Below the pieces are notes generated by a model that was not told where the DNA came from, ran no database searches, and saw nothing but the letters and a program-made list of their open reading frames with translations. A program made the translations under genes and the position numbers. Shown here one piece after another: positions 25,096-36,975 of a DNA stretch of 64,000 bases; position 1 is the first letter of the stretch, and each line of letters begins with the position of its first letter. The stretch lies in assembly GCA_022605955.1 (NCBI GenBank), contig JAKCOZ010000007.1, positions 28,737,491 to 28,801,490 on the forward strand, read 5' to 3'. This DNA is from Rallus limicola. Taxonomy: Eukaryota > Chordata > Aves > Gruiformes > Rallidae.

Positions 25096-28000
25096 GAGCG
25101 AGGAGTGGGGAAGGTATGTCTGGAAACCAGGAGGGGTGTCTTTATGGCACGGCACAGAGCTGAGCAGACAGCCAAAATGAGCTCCTGCTCTTATAAACTT
25201 AAACAAATACCAGCAGTGGATAGCTTCAGAGAGCCATCACTTATTCTTTTGAAAGTACCCTACCAACTTGTTTTAATTGTAAAGAAATAATCTGAGGGAA
25301 TGAATTTGAGACACTTAGTCTATTAATCATTTATTGTGTTATTTTTATATGGTATTGTGCTGCTGCTATGATATGTTAAATATTGCAGCTTGATGTGTGG
25401 TCCCCAGGCCCAAGGAGTCGTATAAATGAGATGGATTTTTCTAAAGTCCTCTCAGTGAGAAAACTTCCAGAAAAAGTGAGAATAGCTCCATATTGTTCTA
25501 TCTCCTTAGATGCAAAATAGCCCCAGTTGACTGTGTATTATCCTAACTGCACAACATTCTCATGGGAATTGTACCCACAAGAATTCCCCCTTTCTTTTTT
25601 TTCTTTATTTTCCTCTTTTTTTTTTTTTTAATGGGGTTTTGAAAAGGAGAACTAACGATTATTGCGAGGTACAGCATCAAATGAAAGGAAATTTTCTCAG
25701 GCCGTTATAAAGAACTTTTAAAACAGAGTAAAAATTAACTTTGTGTTTCCCAGAGCAAGATCTGAGAAAGGCAAGCAATGTTCGTGGCCTCAACCTTCTT
25801 TCTTAAGGGGTTGAGTTCAATATCAGTATTAGTCCTATGAGGTATTCACCCAAATGGGCCAGAAAGAGTGCTCCAAACTTGTATGCACTCCAGACATGTC
25901 ATCTGAGGGACCCCAAATCCTGTCACTGCTCTTAAAAAGCTTATAAAGCTCTGACCTGCTGCATAGGTATCCAGCTCCAGCCAAAGTCACAAAAGATTGC
26001 AGTTACTTCTATCCAATCTGGGGACCAATTTTGGCCCAATGAAACCATTCTCCTTGCAAAATTATTATGTCACTGTTCTGAAAGCAGCAAATGCAGCTCT
26101 ACGCCTGAAACAGCTGTTGCTGGAGTGGGGTGAAAAATAGGTTTGTCATTTATTGAGCGGCAGAGCTCTCCCCATGCCTTTTTCTCTTTAGTTTTTATCC
26201 AGAACAATATCAGGTCCCAATGTATTAACAAATCAAAGCTGACTGCACTCAGCACCTCTCACTAAAGCCCTGAATTACAGGAAACACCCTTGGAAGGGAT
26301 ATCAGAATTACCAAGCCTCTCATGAACTGGTAACACTGGAACTTGCAAAAAGATTAACAAAAATCAGTTTCCATATTTAAAATAAGCCTCCTTTGGTCCA
26401 GAGTCTGTGAAAGAAAAGGTACATGAAGCTCTATATAAAATCTGTAGGGTTTTCTGTCCTATAAATCAGCAGTATGTTTTTTCTTACAAAAACTAAAAGA
26501 AAATCTGGGCTCACAGTCTTGATGCCAACTTTCCACTCATACAAGCTGAAGAACCAGGGTTTGAAAGTGTATAATAAGTATAATTTGGTGCAGTAAATTA
26601 TCAGTATTGAAAATGCTATGAGAAATGGCCATTACAAGTAATGTCATGGGGATGGGACAATTCCAATGGCTCTTTCTCTGGTAAACATTTCAGTTGATTT
26701 ACAGCAAAAGTTGTGTCTGAAAATGGGCCAAGAGGAGAGTGTAGGATTTTTTTTTTTTTTAAATATTACTATGATCCAACTTTCATTGAAGTCAATGGAA
26801 AACTCCCATTTGAGGAACAGGCTTACTCTGGCCAAAGAATAAACCCTAAATTCCATCAGTACAATCATTCTTTTGGGATCTTCAGGCAGGCTGAGTCGGT
26901 GTAACCTGGGACAACATTGGCTATTATCCTCTACAGAAGTGGGTCAAGTTTCTATTACTCAGAGTTTCAAGATGACCATAGTGATTTTTTGGCTACGGCC
27001 ACAAAGTGCCTTTCAGTCACTTGAACCCATCCAATGATGCCTGTGAAGGTCTGAATTGAAGAATCCCAACAAAGCAGCCTGTGCAGTGATTCCTGATTGC
27101 TCCTCAAAAAATACATTTTAAAAAAACAATCAAACAGCAAAAAACAAGCCAGATTTATGTGAAGGCATGACCCTGCGTGGAGGGTTGCTACCCCATTAAG
27201 TTAAACGGATAATATAGTTTGTGTATATGGCAGAAGCTGTCACACTCAAGTTCCCCTGCCTGGCCTTGTGGCTAGCAGGGTGTTTACCAGCTCCATCTAG
27301 ATGCTGCACAGCCCCATCAGTCAGTTCAGCATGGCACTCCCACTAATGTTTCTTGCCTCTCCATGGGTCTTAATGCACTACACACGAGGCAGATGCACAG
27401 GCTGCGGCATGACTCCTGGGCCAGGCAGAACATACCGCTTCCCAAGGCAGGTTCTATCTATCAAGTCAGAGCACAGGTATACCAAGCTTGGGTCTAAATG
27501 CAGTAATTAGGCTGCAGGGCCAAGTCATGTAGGTGTGAGGATTAAGGCTGCCTGAGCTTTTGCTTACATGTAAGATTTGCTTTACTAAGTCAGCTAAAAG
27601 AAGGGACTGTTGGAAAGCTGGATACCTGCTCAGGTTTCCTGAGGTGTCTTGAGGTGTCTCTGTTTGATGCTGGCTGGTGAAAAAAGTTAACACTCGGTGT
27701 CAGAGTTGTCAAAGACTTACTCATTTCAGTCCTTCTTCCTTTTGCCACCCCTGTGCCCCTCACACCTAGAGCTGAACAAAGAATGAAATGTAGTATCTAG
27801 CCTTTGCTAGAAATGTTTCCTTTGGTAGTTAGAGGCTTCATCTTCAGTAGGAAAATAAACAATGCCAGGGAGCACTCCTGGGTACCACAACTCTGCCATT
27901 GCTGAAATGGTCCTTGGTGTGGATATGGGCTGGCACAAGCAGCATTTTCCCAAGCCATTCCCAGGCATAGTTCAAAGAGATCCGAGGTCAGGAGCCACTC

Positions 28001-28400
28001 CCAATTGGCAGTTTGCATACAGCCATCCTGTTTTGGAGACTAAGAGAGGTCAATGGCATGGATAAAAGCCCCTTGTGCCATCAAAGAACAGTGTCAGACC
28101 TGTTGAATTTACTGTTGTAGATTACTGTTACCACATCCATGTGAAGTAAGAAAGTTATCTTTATAACGGTATTATCGTGCAGAAGGGAAATGCGGTTAGA
28201 AAATGGAGGTCTACGTTCAAATAGCTACTACTGGTGCTTATATTTGACATTGCAATTATAGTAGTATCTCAGGTTGAAACAGAAGAGATGTTCAGATCTC
28301 TTCCCTCCAGCTCTGCCAGATTTCAGTCTCCATGCAGCTGAAGGAGGGAAACCTGCTTTAGGGCTGTCTGAGCATTGCTAGAGCTGCCTTAGGCAAGATG
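25096..28400. other. Unique noncoding DNA with a few simple tracts
   Basis: A pyrimidine-rich tract (T with scattered C, ending in about T14) lies at 25587-25630, and a T15-type run at about 26746-26760. Around 26770-26815 the words cattgaagtcaatggaaaac and tcccattt recall a palindromic repeat known from amniotes, but the piece is too short to call. Open frames at 26644-26868, 27466-27693 and 27797-28018 (minus), and 27301-27510 and 27862-28065 (plus), have no family motif. Confidence 0.45.
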
Positions 28401-28506
28401 AAACAGAAGGTCTGCAATAAATTGAAGGGGACCTGAACTCAGACCTTTTAAGACCTTCTTTCTTCACCTCTAGTACTCAGTGTACAATGCTAACCACCCA
28501 AGACCT
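28401..28506 (+). mobile_element. MIR-like ancient SINE fragment
   Basis: The words aggcaagatgaaacagaagg, tctgcaataaattgaa, ggacctgaactcagacc, and finally cagtgtacaatgctaaccac follow the order of the MIR 3' region: cccaaggtcacacag, then ggcagagctgg, gaacccaggtc, and cagtgctctaaccac. The region 28138-28190, with attatcgtgcagaaggga, might be the more 5' part, separated by unrelated sequence. Diverged and assigned by eye. Confidence 0.4.
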
Positions 28507-31500
28507 CGAATTCTCAGAGCGGCCCCACATCTGCAGGTTTTATTGACTTCAGCTGGCTTAGTGAATATCAGACTTCAATGTTCTTTGTGGAATTCCAGGA
28601 AAATAATGAAAAAAATGTTAGCAACTACTTTTAAAAATTTGGGGAGAGACTTCTATGCAGCCTCCCACAGGAACTTTACAACAGAACCAGAGATAAAATC
28701 TACTTCTTGATCACAGCCAATTACCAAGACTATCCCACTTCTTCCTGCTTCATATGTGACATAGGTCTGCTTCATTCACTATCCATCACAGAGACACTGA
28801 AAGAATCAGGAGTCGTGTGGAAAAATGGAGTAAGATGAAATAAATAGAGTGCCAGATCCTGCATGTACTAAAGGTCAGACAATGAAAGGTCTGTAAGCAA
28901 TGCGTCAGCTTTGTCCAGCCAAGAGGTAAAACAATGTTTAGGTTATATTTAATTAACATGGACTAATTCAGGCCAAGGCAATGCATCCTACATCCCCAAC
29001 AAAGAATGGGATGAATTTAAGTCCAGCTCGCTTAGTTCATGTTAAACAGAGCGTGACCACTTTCCTAGCCTGAGCAAGGCTCCTGCTCCCTGCAAAGGGC
29101 ACAGCGAACAACCTTCTGCCTCTTGGTGCATGAGCCACTCTCAATTTAATGCAAATATAAACCTGCAGTGGTAGAATACAGTATTAGTACTGCTTCAGCA
29201 GAGCACAGTTGTCGGTTGTCCAGCAGTACTCATATTGATGCACATGTTGATAAAGATGGAGGTATTAATGTTACAGGCAATAAAAAAGGAAAAACACTAG
29301 CAAAGTAAAGTAAACAGGGATTATTGAATTTGCTTTGACCTCAGTTTCACCTAGAAGAAAAAAAATGATGCCCATATAGTCATTAGAGTTGCTGAGGTGA
29401 TGGAAGACCAGTGTCACCAAATGGCTCTGTTAAAAGCACACCACTGCCCCAAGGTAAAGGTACCTTCTCTGCAACACTGTACCTGAAATAAAATCTGTGC
29501 TGGGCCACTCAGCAGCTCAAACTGCCTATAATTTAATGTACGGGGGTTAGTCAGCATGGCCCTGACAGTGGCCCTGGGATCGCTTCTGCCCACAGGAGAT
29601 TTCTCTCATGGCGCTACTTTTTGCAAGAGGGATATCTGGTTGAGAACCCATGAACACACCACCAGCAGCTGTGTGTCCCTACTGCTGTTCCAGAGAGGTC
29701 CTCAGTGCCCATGCTGGTGAGAAGGGACTAAGTTGTAAAAATATGATTCAAAAAGGACCCCCAATGTGTTTTCTGTGGTTGACTAATCAGAACCAGCTTC
29801 AGTCAGCTGATGCCTACCCTGAGCTCCTAAGCGGAGCTGTATAGCCCTGGAAAGAGCCCTGTCCACCTCCTGCCTTCATACACTGTCAGGTCCTTAGCTC
29901 TGCACAGGAGCTGCCTGGGTAGTAATGTTGGTTTACCCCAGCTGAGATCTTCGGTCAACTCTTAATATGACATGGGTATGAAAAGAAAATCCGAGGTCAC
30001 ATTAACCTACCTGTATGCTCTGCCCACCAGTATTTGACACGTTGCCATACCAATACCAAGGCAGGGCTTAAACAGCTCAGAGGAGCTGGATGTACCTGCT
30101 CCTGAAGACACTGTGATGTCACCACTGGCCATGTGTGCACAGTGTCATGCCAAGAGCATGCAGCAGCGAGGGCTTTGATTTAGGCATTATCTTTAAAAAC
30201 AAATAGGTAACAAGCATTTTACTTCACTGAATGACCTCCATACTGTGGCCAGGATCTTAGCTGGATTATAAGAAACCCTCCCCAAAAATACACGTGCAAC
30301 TGAGGACAGATGTGCATATATAGACATCAAGAGACATACATACACTAGCACATGTGTGAATGGCCTGGTAAATCTGTACAACAGGTACCTGGGAACCAAA
30401 CCGTTTCTACCAGGTGTGTAGGCACTGAACGTGATTGCAGCTTCTCTGCAGTGTAGACAACACAACCTTCCAGGCCAGGACCTTTCTGGGATGCTACATC
30501 TTTACTTTAACATTCCAGATATAAGTAGGGGGTTGCAACATTTCATAACATTAGCACAAGCAGCAGCATCTTCTTTCAAGATCATACTTAGTTTGCTATC
30601 ATATCTTGCATGAACAATTGGAAAAATTTGGAAGAAAAGCCGTTTCAGACTGATTTGTCAACCACCCAAAGTTCAAAGCTCTAGTTATCTCTTGTATTAA
30701 AATGCTCTGTTGTTCCCTAAGGAAGAATTTTTCATTTCTGATAGGGCTCTTGTCAAATAAAAATTGCCAGTGAGGGGAAGCCTTTGAAAATTATGTTTTA
30801 TTCATTAATTATTTTCTCTTATAACCTCTCTAAAGAAAATCAAAGGGTGAAAATCTATGTTATGAAACTGCAACTTTGCTTACTCTATGAGAAGTAAAAA
30901 TGTTGTTACACAGCACATTTTCCTTTCCTCACTATACCAGTCTTTATCTTGGAGGAAACTAACTCGCTCATGGAAGATACTGTGTCTCAAAATTATACTT
31001 TTCCAAAAGTATTTTCCTTATTTATCTGATTAAAAGATCATGTGTGCAGTAATGCTTACCCCACGATTCACATTAAGTTAATTTTAAAATAATTTGCCAT
31101 TTACATATGTTTTCACTAGATTGAAAATTAAAAACCCACATTTTATGTAATTCCAGAAATAAACAATAGAAAGAGTCACATATATCTCTCGGGTTTAGTT
31201 CAGCAGGCCTGCCCTGGATCCTTGTGCCTCAGAAAGTGATATGTTTTCAATGGTGAAGGGTTAAAAGAGGATACCAAACTATCTTCTGGAAATCATTAAC
31301 TTACAAAGCCCCAAGAAGATAAAAGTTTCCATTTTCTAAAATGTAAATCTAAAACATATTCATTAGTATTGCAAAACAAACATGCAAATCTTCACCACTT
31401 GAAAAGCTCAGCTAAATATGTACAAGGGCAGTACCCAAAAATACATCTGGTCCTCGGTTAGAAAACTTGCCTTTTTGGTTTTATCTAAAGAGCTTGTCTG

Positions 31501-31790
31501 TCTTCCATGGTTGGCTTCTTGGATTATTGCAATTCATAATAAGCCTTTTAGCTAAGGATGAAATAAACAAAGATAAAGTCTACGTCCTAGTTTTAAATGG
31601 TCCAGATGGGATGATTTTTCCATATGTTTAGCACACCAAATGTTTATTAATCATTACTAGCAGAACTCAGAAAATTGTGACAGCTTATTAAAGAGGGCAG
31701 GGGATAAAATTTACAGTGTGTGTAATTTCTGCCCACCCTCTTAATCCTCTACTAACGTAGGGTGTCATTTTGTACTGACTTCAGCTGTAT
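28507..31790. other. Unique noncoding DNA, AT-rich at the right end
   Basis: No gene or firm repeat recognised. From about 30620 to 31690 the sequence is strongly AT-rich, contains no recognisable transposon and has few long open frames. This is the kind of stretch where conserved noncoding elements are often found, but conservation cannot be judged from one sequence. Open frames at 29650-29844 (plus), 30193-30465 (minus) and 30431-30613 (plus) have no motif. Confidence 0.4.
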
Positions 31791-31821
31791 GTGTGAGTGT
31801 GTGTGTGAGAGAAGGAGCATG

Positions 31822-31855
<34 letters not shown>
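31791..31855. repeat. (GT)n microsatellite with an impure left half
   Basis: A clean run of about fifteen GT units spans 31825-31855. It is preceded by an interrupted GT/GA portion from 31791 (gtgtgagtgtgtgtgtgaga). The clean part is perfectly alternating purine/pyrimidine and therefore Z-DNA-prone. It is the reverse-strand equivalent of the CA tract that opens the window. Confidence 0.95.
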
Positions 31856-31859
<4 letters not shown>

Positions 31860-34800
31860 TGCTGTTACAAGGCAGGGAATTTTGGTTAACTGATCAAGAG
31901 AAGGTTTTGTGCCCTAATTTGGATACAATATCAGTCATGAGGAATGTGTTACATCATAACAATGACAGTGTGGGTAAAACTGGCAGTACTTGACTCGTTC
32001 CTCATCAGAGTGATTTACTTAGTGTCTGGCAATCTGTTTTTCACATGATGTTTGTTTCCCATAAACAGTTTCAACATGGGAGAGTATGGTGTCAAGATAA
32101 CAGTCATATCATCAGTCATTGCAGAACATCTACGTGGGCTGCCAAGAAAATGAGACTCTTTTATCTCTGGCTCCTCTAAGTGCTTGTGTTTTAGTGATTG
32201 TTTCTCATAACGTGCTTGATTGTTTTCTGAAACCTGACCCTCAGCGGCTCCATTATGTTGTCACCTCAACCCAAGTGAGTTGAAGGCTGTCAAGGAAGCA
32301 GGGCTGCGGGGAGGAACAGGGGTAAGGCAAGGGAGTGTCCTCCAGAGGCTCTGGGGAAATGGTGCTCAGAGAGTAGCACAACAATAGCGAGGTTGGAAGT
32401 TAAACCACAGGCAAATAGTGAAGAACCTGTGAGAGGCATGTTGCACCACACTGTTTTTCTGTGACCTTTCAAATCAAAAGGTTTTGGGTATTAGTCAGAT
32501 AGGATGTGAAATTTTCCATTGCATTATGTATTCCTTGCACTTAAAAACTTTCTAAGTTTCTAAGCAGGATGAATATAACTTCACATAGCAGGTAGGCAGC
32601 TAATGACTGAATCTCAAACATGTTTTGATGGAACATAGCCATGACTCAAACTATAAACAAAAGAAAATAAGAACACAATCCTATTATTTCAATGACATAA
32701 CTCACCACTTTATTGGAGATAATTTACAGGAGCTTTGAGGCAGATTTATCTCATCCAAACAGAACAGACTTATAGCTAAATATAAAGGATGCAATGTGTA
32801 TTTCTGATTTTAAAGAAAGGTATTTTGAGTCCTTCATGTGGCTGAAAAAAATTTCTCTTGAAAACAGGGAGTTGTTAGTAGCCCCAACACCTGGTGAACA
32901 TGTTTGTTCAAGGCAGTTACCCTGCCCAAACATCTGCTTCCAATGTAACAAAGGGTGACAAGAAAACTGGTGACTAAAAATAGGACTTCAGTGTTACTGA
33001 AAGCATTAGCCCTTGTGGACAACACAGCCACAGTGGCTCGAGGCAGGAGATGCACTGAGTCACCTCACATCCCTTCCAGTCCCTCATCCCTAAGATACTG
33101 TGAGTTCCTCTGGACCTCTTTGGAGCAGTGGTGGAGCTTGGCCAGCATGTCATTTATAAGAAAGTGTAAGCCTTTAAAGCATCCAGTCATGTCCTGGCAC
33201 CTGCGGGAGAGCTGGCTGGTTAAGAACCTCTGAGTGGATCTTAATCTTGGCAGAAGAAAAAATAAAACTCTGGACAAAATCAGTGCAGCTCTGGTACGAA
33301 ATCATGACCCCATATGCCAGATGAAACAGGAAGTGCTTGGGATGGCCTATTCAGAAGTGTCTGCTCAGGCTCGAGGAAAGCAGCAGCTGCAGTTGTCCAA
33401 AAGAGAAGCTTTTGGCTTGACTTCTGATTCATTTCTATATCCTCTGCTTCTGGGGCTTAGAAATATCTTGGCATCTTCTGGTTCCTCAATGTCCAAGAAG
33501 AACAAGACCTAATTTCCTATCCCAAAACATAGAATTGCTGATGCAAAAGTCACGAAAAAATTACTATCACCTCTGGCACTGAAGCTAGGGATGAAATTCC
33601 TGTCAGCAAAGAGAAGCGTGGCCTGGATCAAGGTTTCCTCAAGGCTACTATGTAATTATTGTGTATAAATTACTGTATATAAAAACTGCAGTCAGCTTGC
33701 AAAGCCCAGTGCTCTTTGACCTGTAGAGCCAATCCATACCGGCCCTAGAGAACATAGCCTTTTGATGTGTGTCCCAAGTTGAGATGGTGTAACCAAAGGC
33801 AGTATAGTGAAGGGTGCAAGCAGAGAAGCCTGCAAGCTCCTACACAGGCTTGGCCACTTGAGCTGACACTGCCTGGTGGCAGTGCATTGTCACCCTGTGC
33901 ACAGGCCTGTCACCAGAGCAAGCCTTCAATACACCTTTGCTAGTCACTCCCCAGTTTGTATCTCCTGGGCAGAGCTGGGATGCAAGGGCAGCATGCTGTG
34001 CTACTCCCCAAGAGCTTCTCCTCTGCATTCAGATCACTTCTCACCCTAGCTGTCCTCACCCCACCTTCCCTCCTATTCATTTCAGTAGTCCTGACACCTC
34101 CACCCCTCTTCCAGTCAGCCATCTCGCCCTCACTCCAAAAGCTTTGGATCCTTTCTCCACTCGTTGCTTTCCAAGCCTACTATTGCACCGTCCCCTTCAT
34201 CCAGTGTCCCTGCTCCTGTCCAAGAGGCTCAACCTCGCTCCACACGGTGTTAGGGACAGGCTGTTTTCAATCCTTCCCTTCCATATTACCCCAGTGCCAG
34301 CAGCGGGGAGAGCCCAAGACAGAATCTCCATGTTTTATGCTCCAGATATCACAGTAGCCCCTGGAGATAAAAGAAGTAATTGCTTGGAAAGTCCTACTCC
34401 ATCCAGGAATGGAATATGCCCAATACTTAATTTACATAGTGAAACAATCCTAGTTTGAAATTTCATTATAATCTACAAGGCCAAGTGCAACAGCATCTGC
34501 AAAGAGGCCAAGTTTTGAGTGAAACTGGACCAATTTACCATCTGGGGTGGAAAACTTTGTTCTTTCTGCTGAGTTTTGCTCTGCATCACGGGATTCATTT
34601 GAAGCCAAAACAGAAGGTAAACTCATATGATAGGGACCCTCTAAGAAAGAATTGCATGATCGTATACAGATTGTCTATACATCAGTGTCTCTCTCCATTT
34701 CCAGGATTTTTTTCAGGTAGAGGCAGAATAGGTGAAAGCAGAAAGAATATATTAATTCTTAAACATGTTACGAGGAACTCAAACATAGGATACAGCAAAC

Positions 34801-36064
34801 TGGCCACTGAATAACATATGTGTGCACAGTTTTCATTAATAAAAGCAAAATGTTACAAAGGAACAGAATACCCAATCATTTGGGGATTTTGTCATTCCTT
34901 CCTGTGATTCTCTGTAACAGCATGTTACAATTATTTGTCAAGACCTCCTAATTTTTCCCAGAGACAAAACCTCTGAGCCTCGGGCAAGTCTTGGCTTTGC
35001 AGGCAGCGTACAGATCTACCAAGCCTTTGGACACAGTTACCTCCTTATAACTTCACCTGGGTGCCAGTGAAGAACCCACTGATGCTCTGCAGTCAGCCAT
35101 GATAAACCAGAAAGTCAGAGGAGCTGCAGAGCCACCCTCCCTCCACACGCTGATCCTGAACTGACATGCTGTTTCCAGTGCACGATGAAGAATTATCACC
35201 AGCTGTTTCTGGTGAACAGCTATCTCAAAGTAGTGATTTCGTAAGGCCCATTTCCAGTCTCTGTTACATAGTGTTACTAGTACTGTCAGCCTGAGTGCTT
35301 AAAAGTCTTCAGTGAGGGCTCACCAAAATCACAGTATGAAAAGTCCCGCTCTTTTAATTGCTTTTATGTGCCTGTTGATTTATGGCACTGCAAGTGTGGT
35401 ACTTTCTGTTCACATTCCCAAGCCTTTCCCCACACGCAGGGGCTGGGATGAGCCCTGTACCACAGGACTACAGAAGAGCAGAGGCCCAGATGCTGGGGCT
35501 GTAGTGCGGGACTTGACACGATATGTCTCATGTCTGCTGTCCCTCAGCTCCTGCTATGTCAGGCACTTACTTCCACTCATGTCATACCCACTTTCCTGGA
35601 TGGAAATAATTTAATCGTCAATAGAGCTCCCTGGCTATCAAAAATCTTTGCTCAGAAGACCTTCTGCTTTCTTGGTTCTCTGTGTGTATCTCTTTTTCCT
35701 AACCCCAGCTAATACCCTAACATTGTCATCACCTGGACTATGTCCCTCCTGACAGCCACTCCAATAGCAATGTTCTGTCCTTACATCTGAGTTTGATGCA
35801 AAGTGCCATAGGTTTTCATGTCACACCAAAACAAAGTAGAAGGAGGAAAAGGAGAGATACCCTATCTTCCTTTTTCAGTAGCTGTCTCATTAACATACCT
35901 GGGTTCATGTCCAGCCCTCTAGCCAAAAATCTTCAAAGCCACACCTTATCCCCTCTCCAGCAGACCCCCCTCCCAGTAGACTAAGGGGTGGCTGGCATGG
36001 GGTGGCTGGCACAGGGTGTTTTCCAGCCCCACTGCTGATGATGCTGCATTCCAGAAACTGGTGT
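31856..36064. other. Unique noncoding DNA, no gene seen
   Basis: No transposon recognised. The 173-codon frame at 33937-34458 (plus) is overlapped by other open frames on both strands, is rich in S, P, L and T, and lies in a C/T-rich stretch, so it looks like a compositional artefact. Frames at 33234-33512, 34455-34814 and 35312-35614 (plus) and 32290-32472, 32751-33055 (minus) also lack motifs. A two-copy 14-base duplication lies at 35985-36012. Confidence 0.45.
35985..36012. repeat. Two-copy tandem duplication, 14-base unit
   Basis: The unit ggggtggctggcat is followed at once by ggggtggctggcac, and then by agggtg, which may be a decayed start of a third copy. It is a minimal local duplication with no evident function. 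Confidence 0.85.
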
Positions 36065-36165
36065 TTGAGTCTAGTGGCTAAAGCATTCCCTTTAGCTTAG
36101 AGAGACACAGGTTTTATCATCTAGTCCAAAATACTTTTATGCAGATGCCACCAGAAACACCAAAT
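36065..36165 (-). mobile_element. Possible MIR-like fragment, antisense
   Basis: The words tgagtctagtggctaaagca, then gagagacacaggttttatc, and tgcagatgccac run in the order expected for antisense MIR (tagtggttaagagca, then ggagacctgggttc, then ctctgccac). The match is weak and short, so this is a tentative call. Confidence 0.3.
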
Positions 36166-36904
36166 GTGGCTTTTAATCCTGTATTACCAAAGTTAAAAAA
36201 AAAAAACAGAAAGAAACTACTCAGATTGAGATGCGGGCTGCAGAGAAGAGCAAAACCAGCTCAGGTTGAGCTGACTTGATCCATGCTATTTTACATGCAT
36301 TGAAGTGTTACTTTTTAATCAAGAGCTAGGACTTATTCCCACAGTGGGAGTGATTTCACATAGCCAAACCATACTCCTTTTGCCTCAGACTCACAACATA
36401 CAAAAAAATGTATCACTGAAACAGAAGAATGACTAATACAGGGATGTAAGTAATTTGTGTGCAAATAGCATGCAAAGAGCAGTACTGAGACTGCGTCTGC
36501 AGCCAAGTGTTCCATAAGTCAAGTCATACAGAGTGGGAAGTGATAAAGGGTGTGACCCATGAGAGAAAAGTCTAAACTAATTATGAGGATCTCCTGCTGA
36601 ACGATATATTGGAGAGCTGACATTTTAAAAAGGGGAAAGATCTCTTTCAAGCATCACTACCGCATAAGGGGTGCTCGCAGCCTGTTTACTCCGAATGCAT
36701 TTTTTGAAATACCCACACCAGATCAATCCCTGCTTTGATCATATTTGCAGAAATACTCTTTTGCTTTATATCAAATTTGGAAATTGACGGTCTTGGCCTT
36801 CATATCCTGGTATGAGTCTCCTGACACCAGACATCATCATGGCAACACCCCTGTCTTAATGCTCCTGGGGCTGTGACTAATGAAACAGAGGAGAGTAATA
36901 GATT

Positions 36905-36970
36905 TTTAGGCCAAATAAATTATTAAGATTACCTACTCTGACCTTCTATGTGCTGCATGCCACAGAGTCC
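36905..36970 (-). mobile_element. Short old CR1 3' region fragment, antisense
   Basis: The words ttaagattacctactctgac, cttctatgtgctgcatgcca and cagagtcc resemble the antisense 3' region of old CR1 found in turtles and birds (atcatctagtctgacctcctgtataacacaggcca). Only about 65 bases are recognisable. It is probably a remnant of the same age class as the antisense copy at 17970-19780. Confidence 0.4.
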
Positions 36971-36975
36971 CAAGC

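Noticed and set aside
33937..34458. 173-codon plus-strand open frame
   Set aside because: C/T-rich sequence with several other frames open over it on both strands. The product is S/P/L/T-rich with no domain pattern or supporting context.
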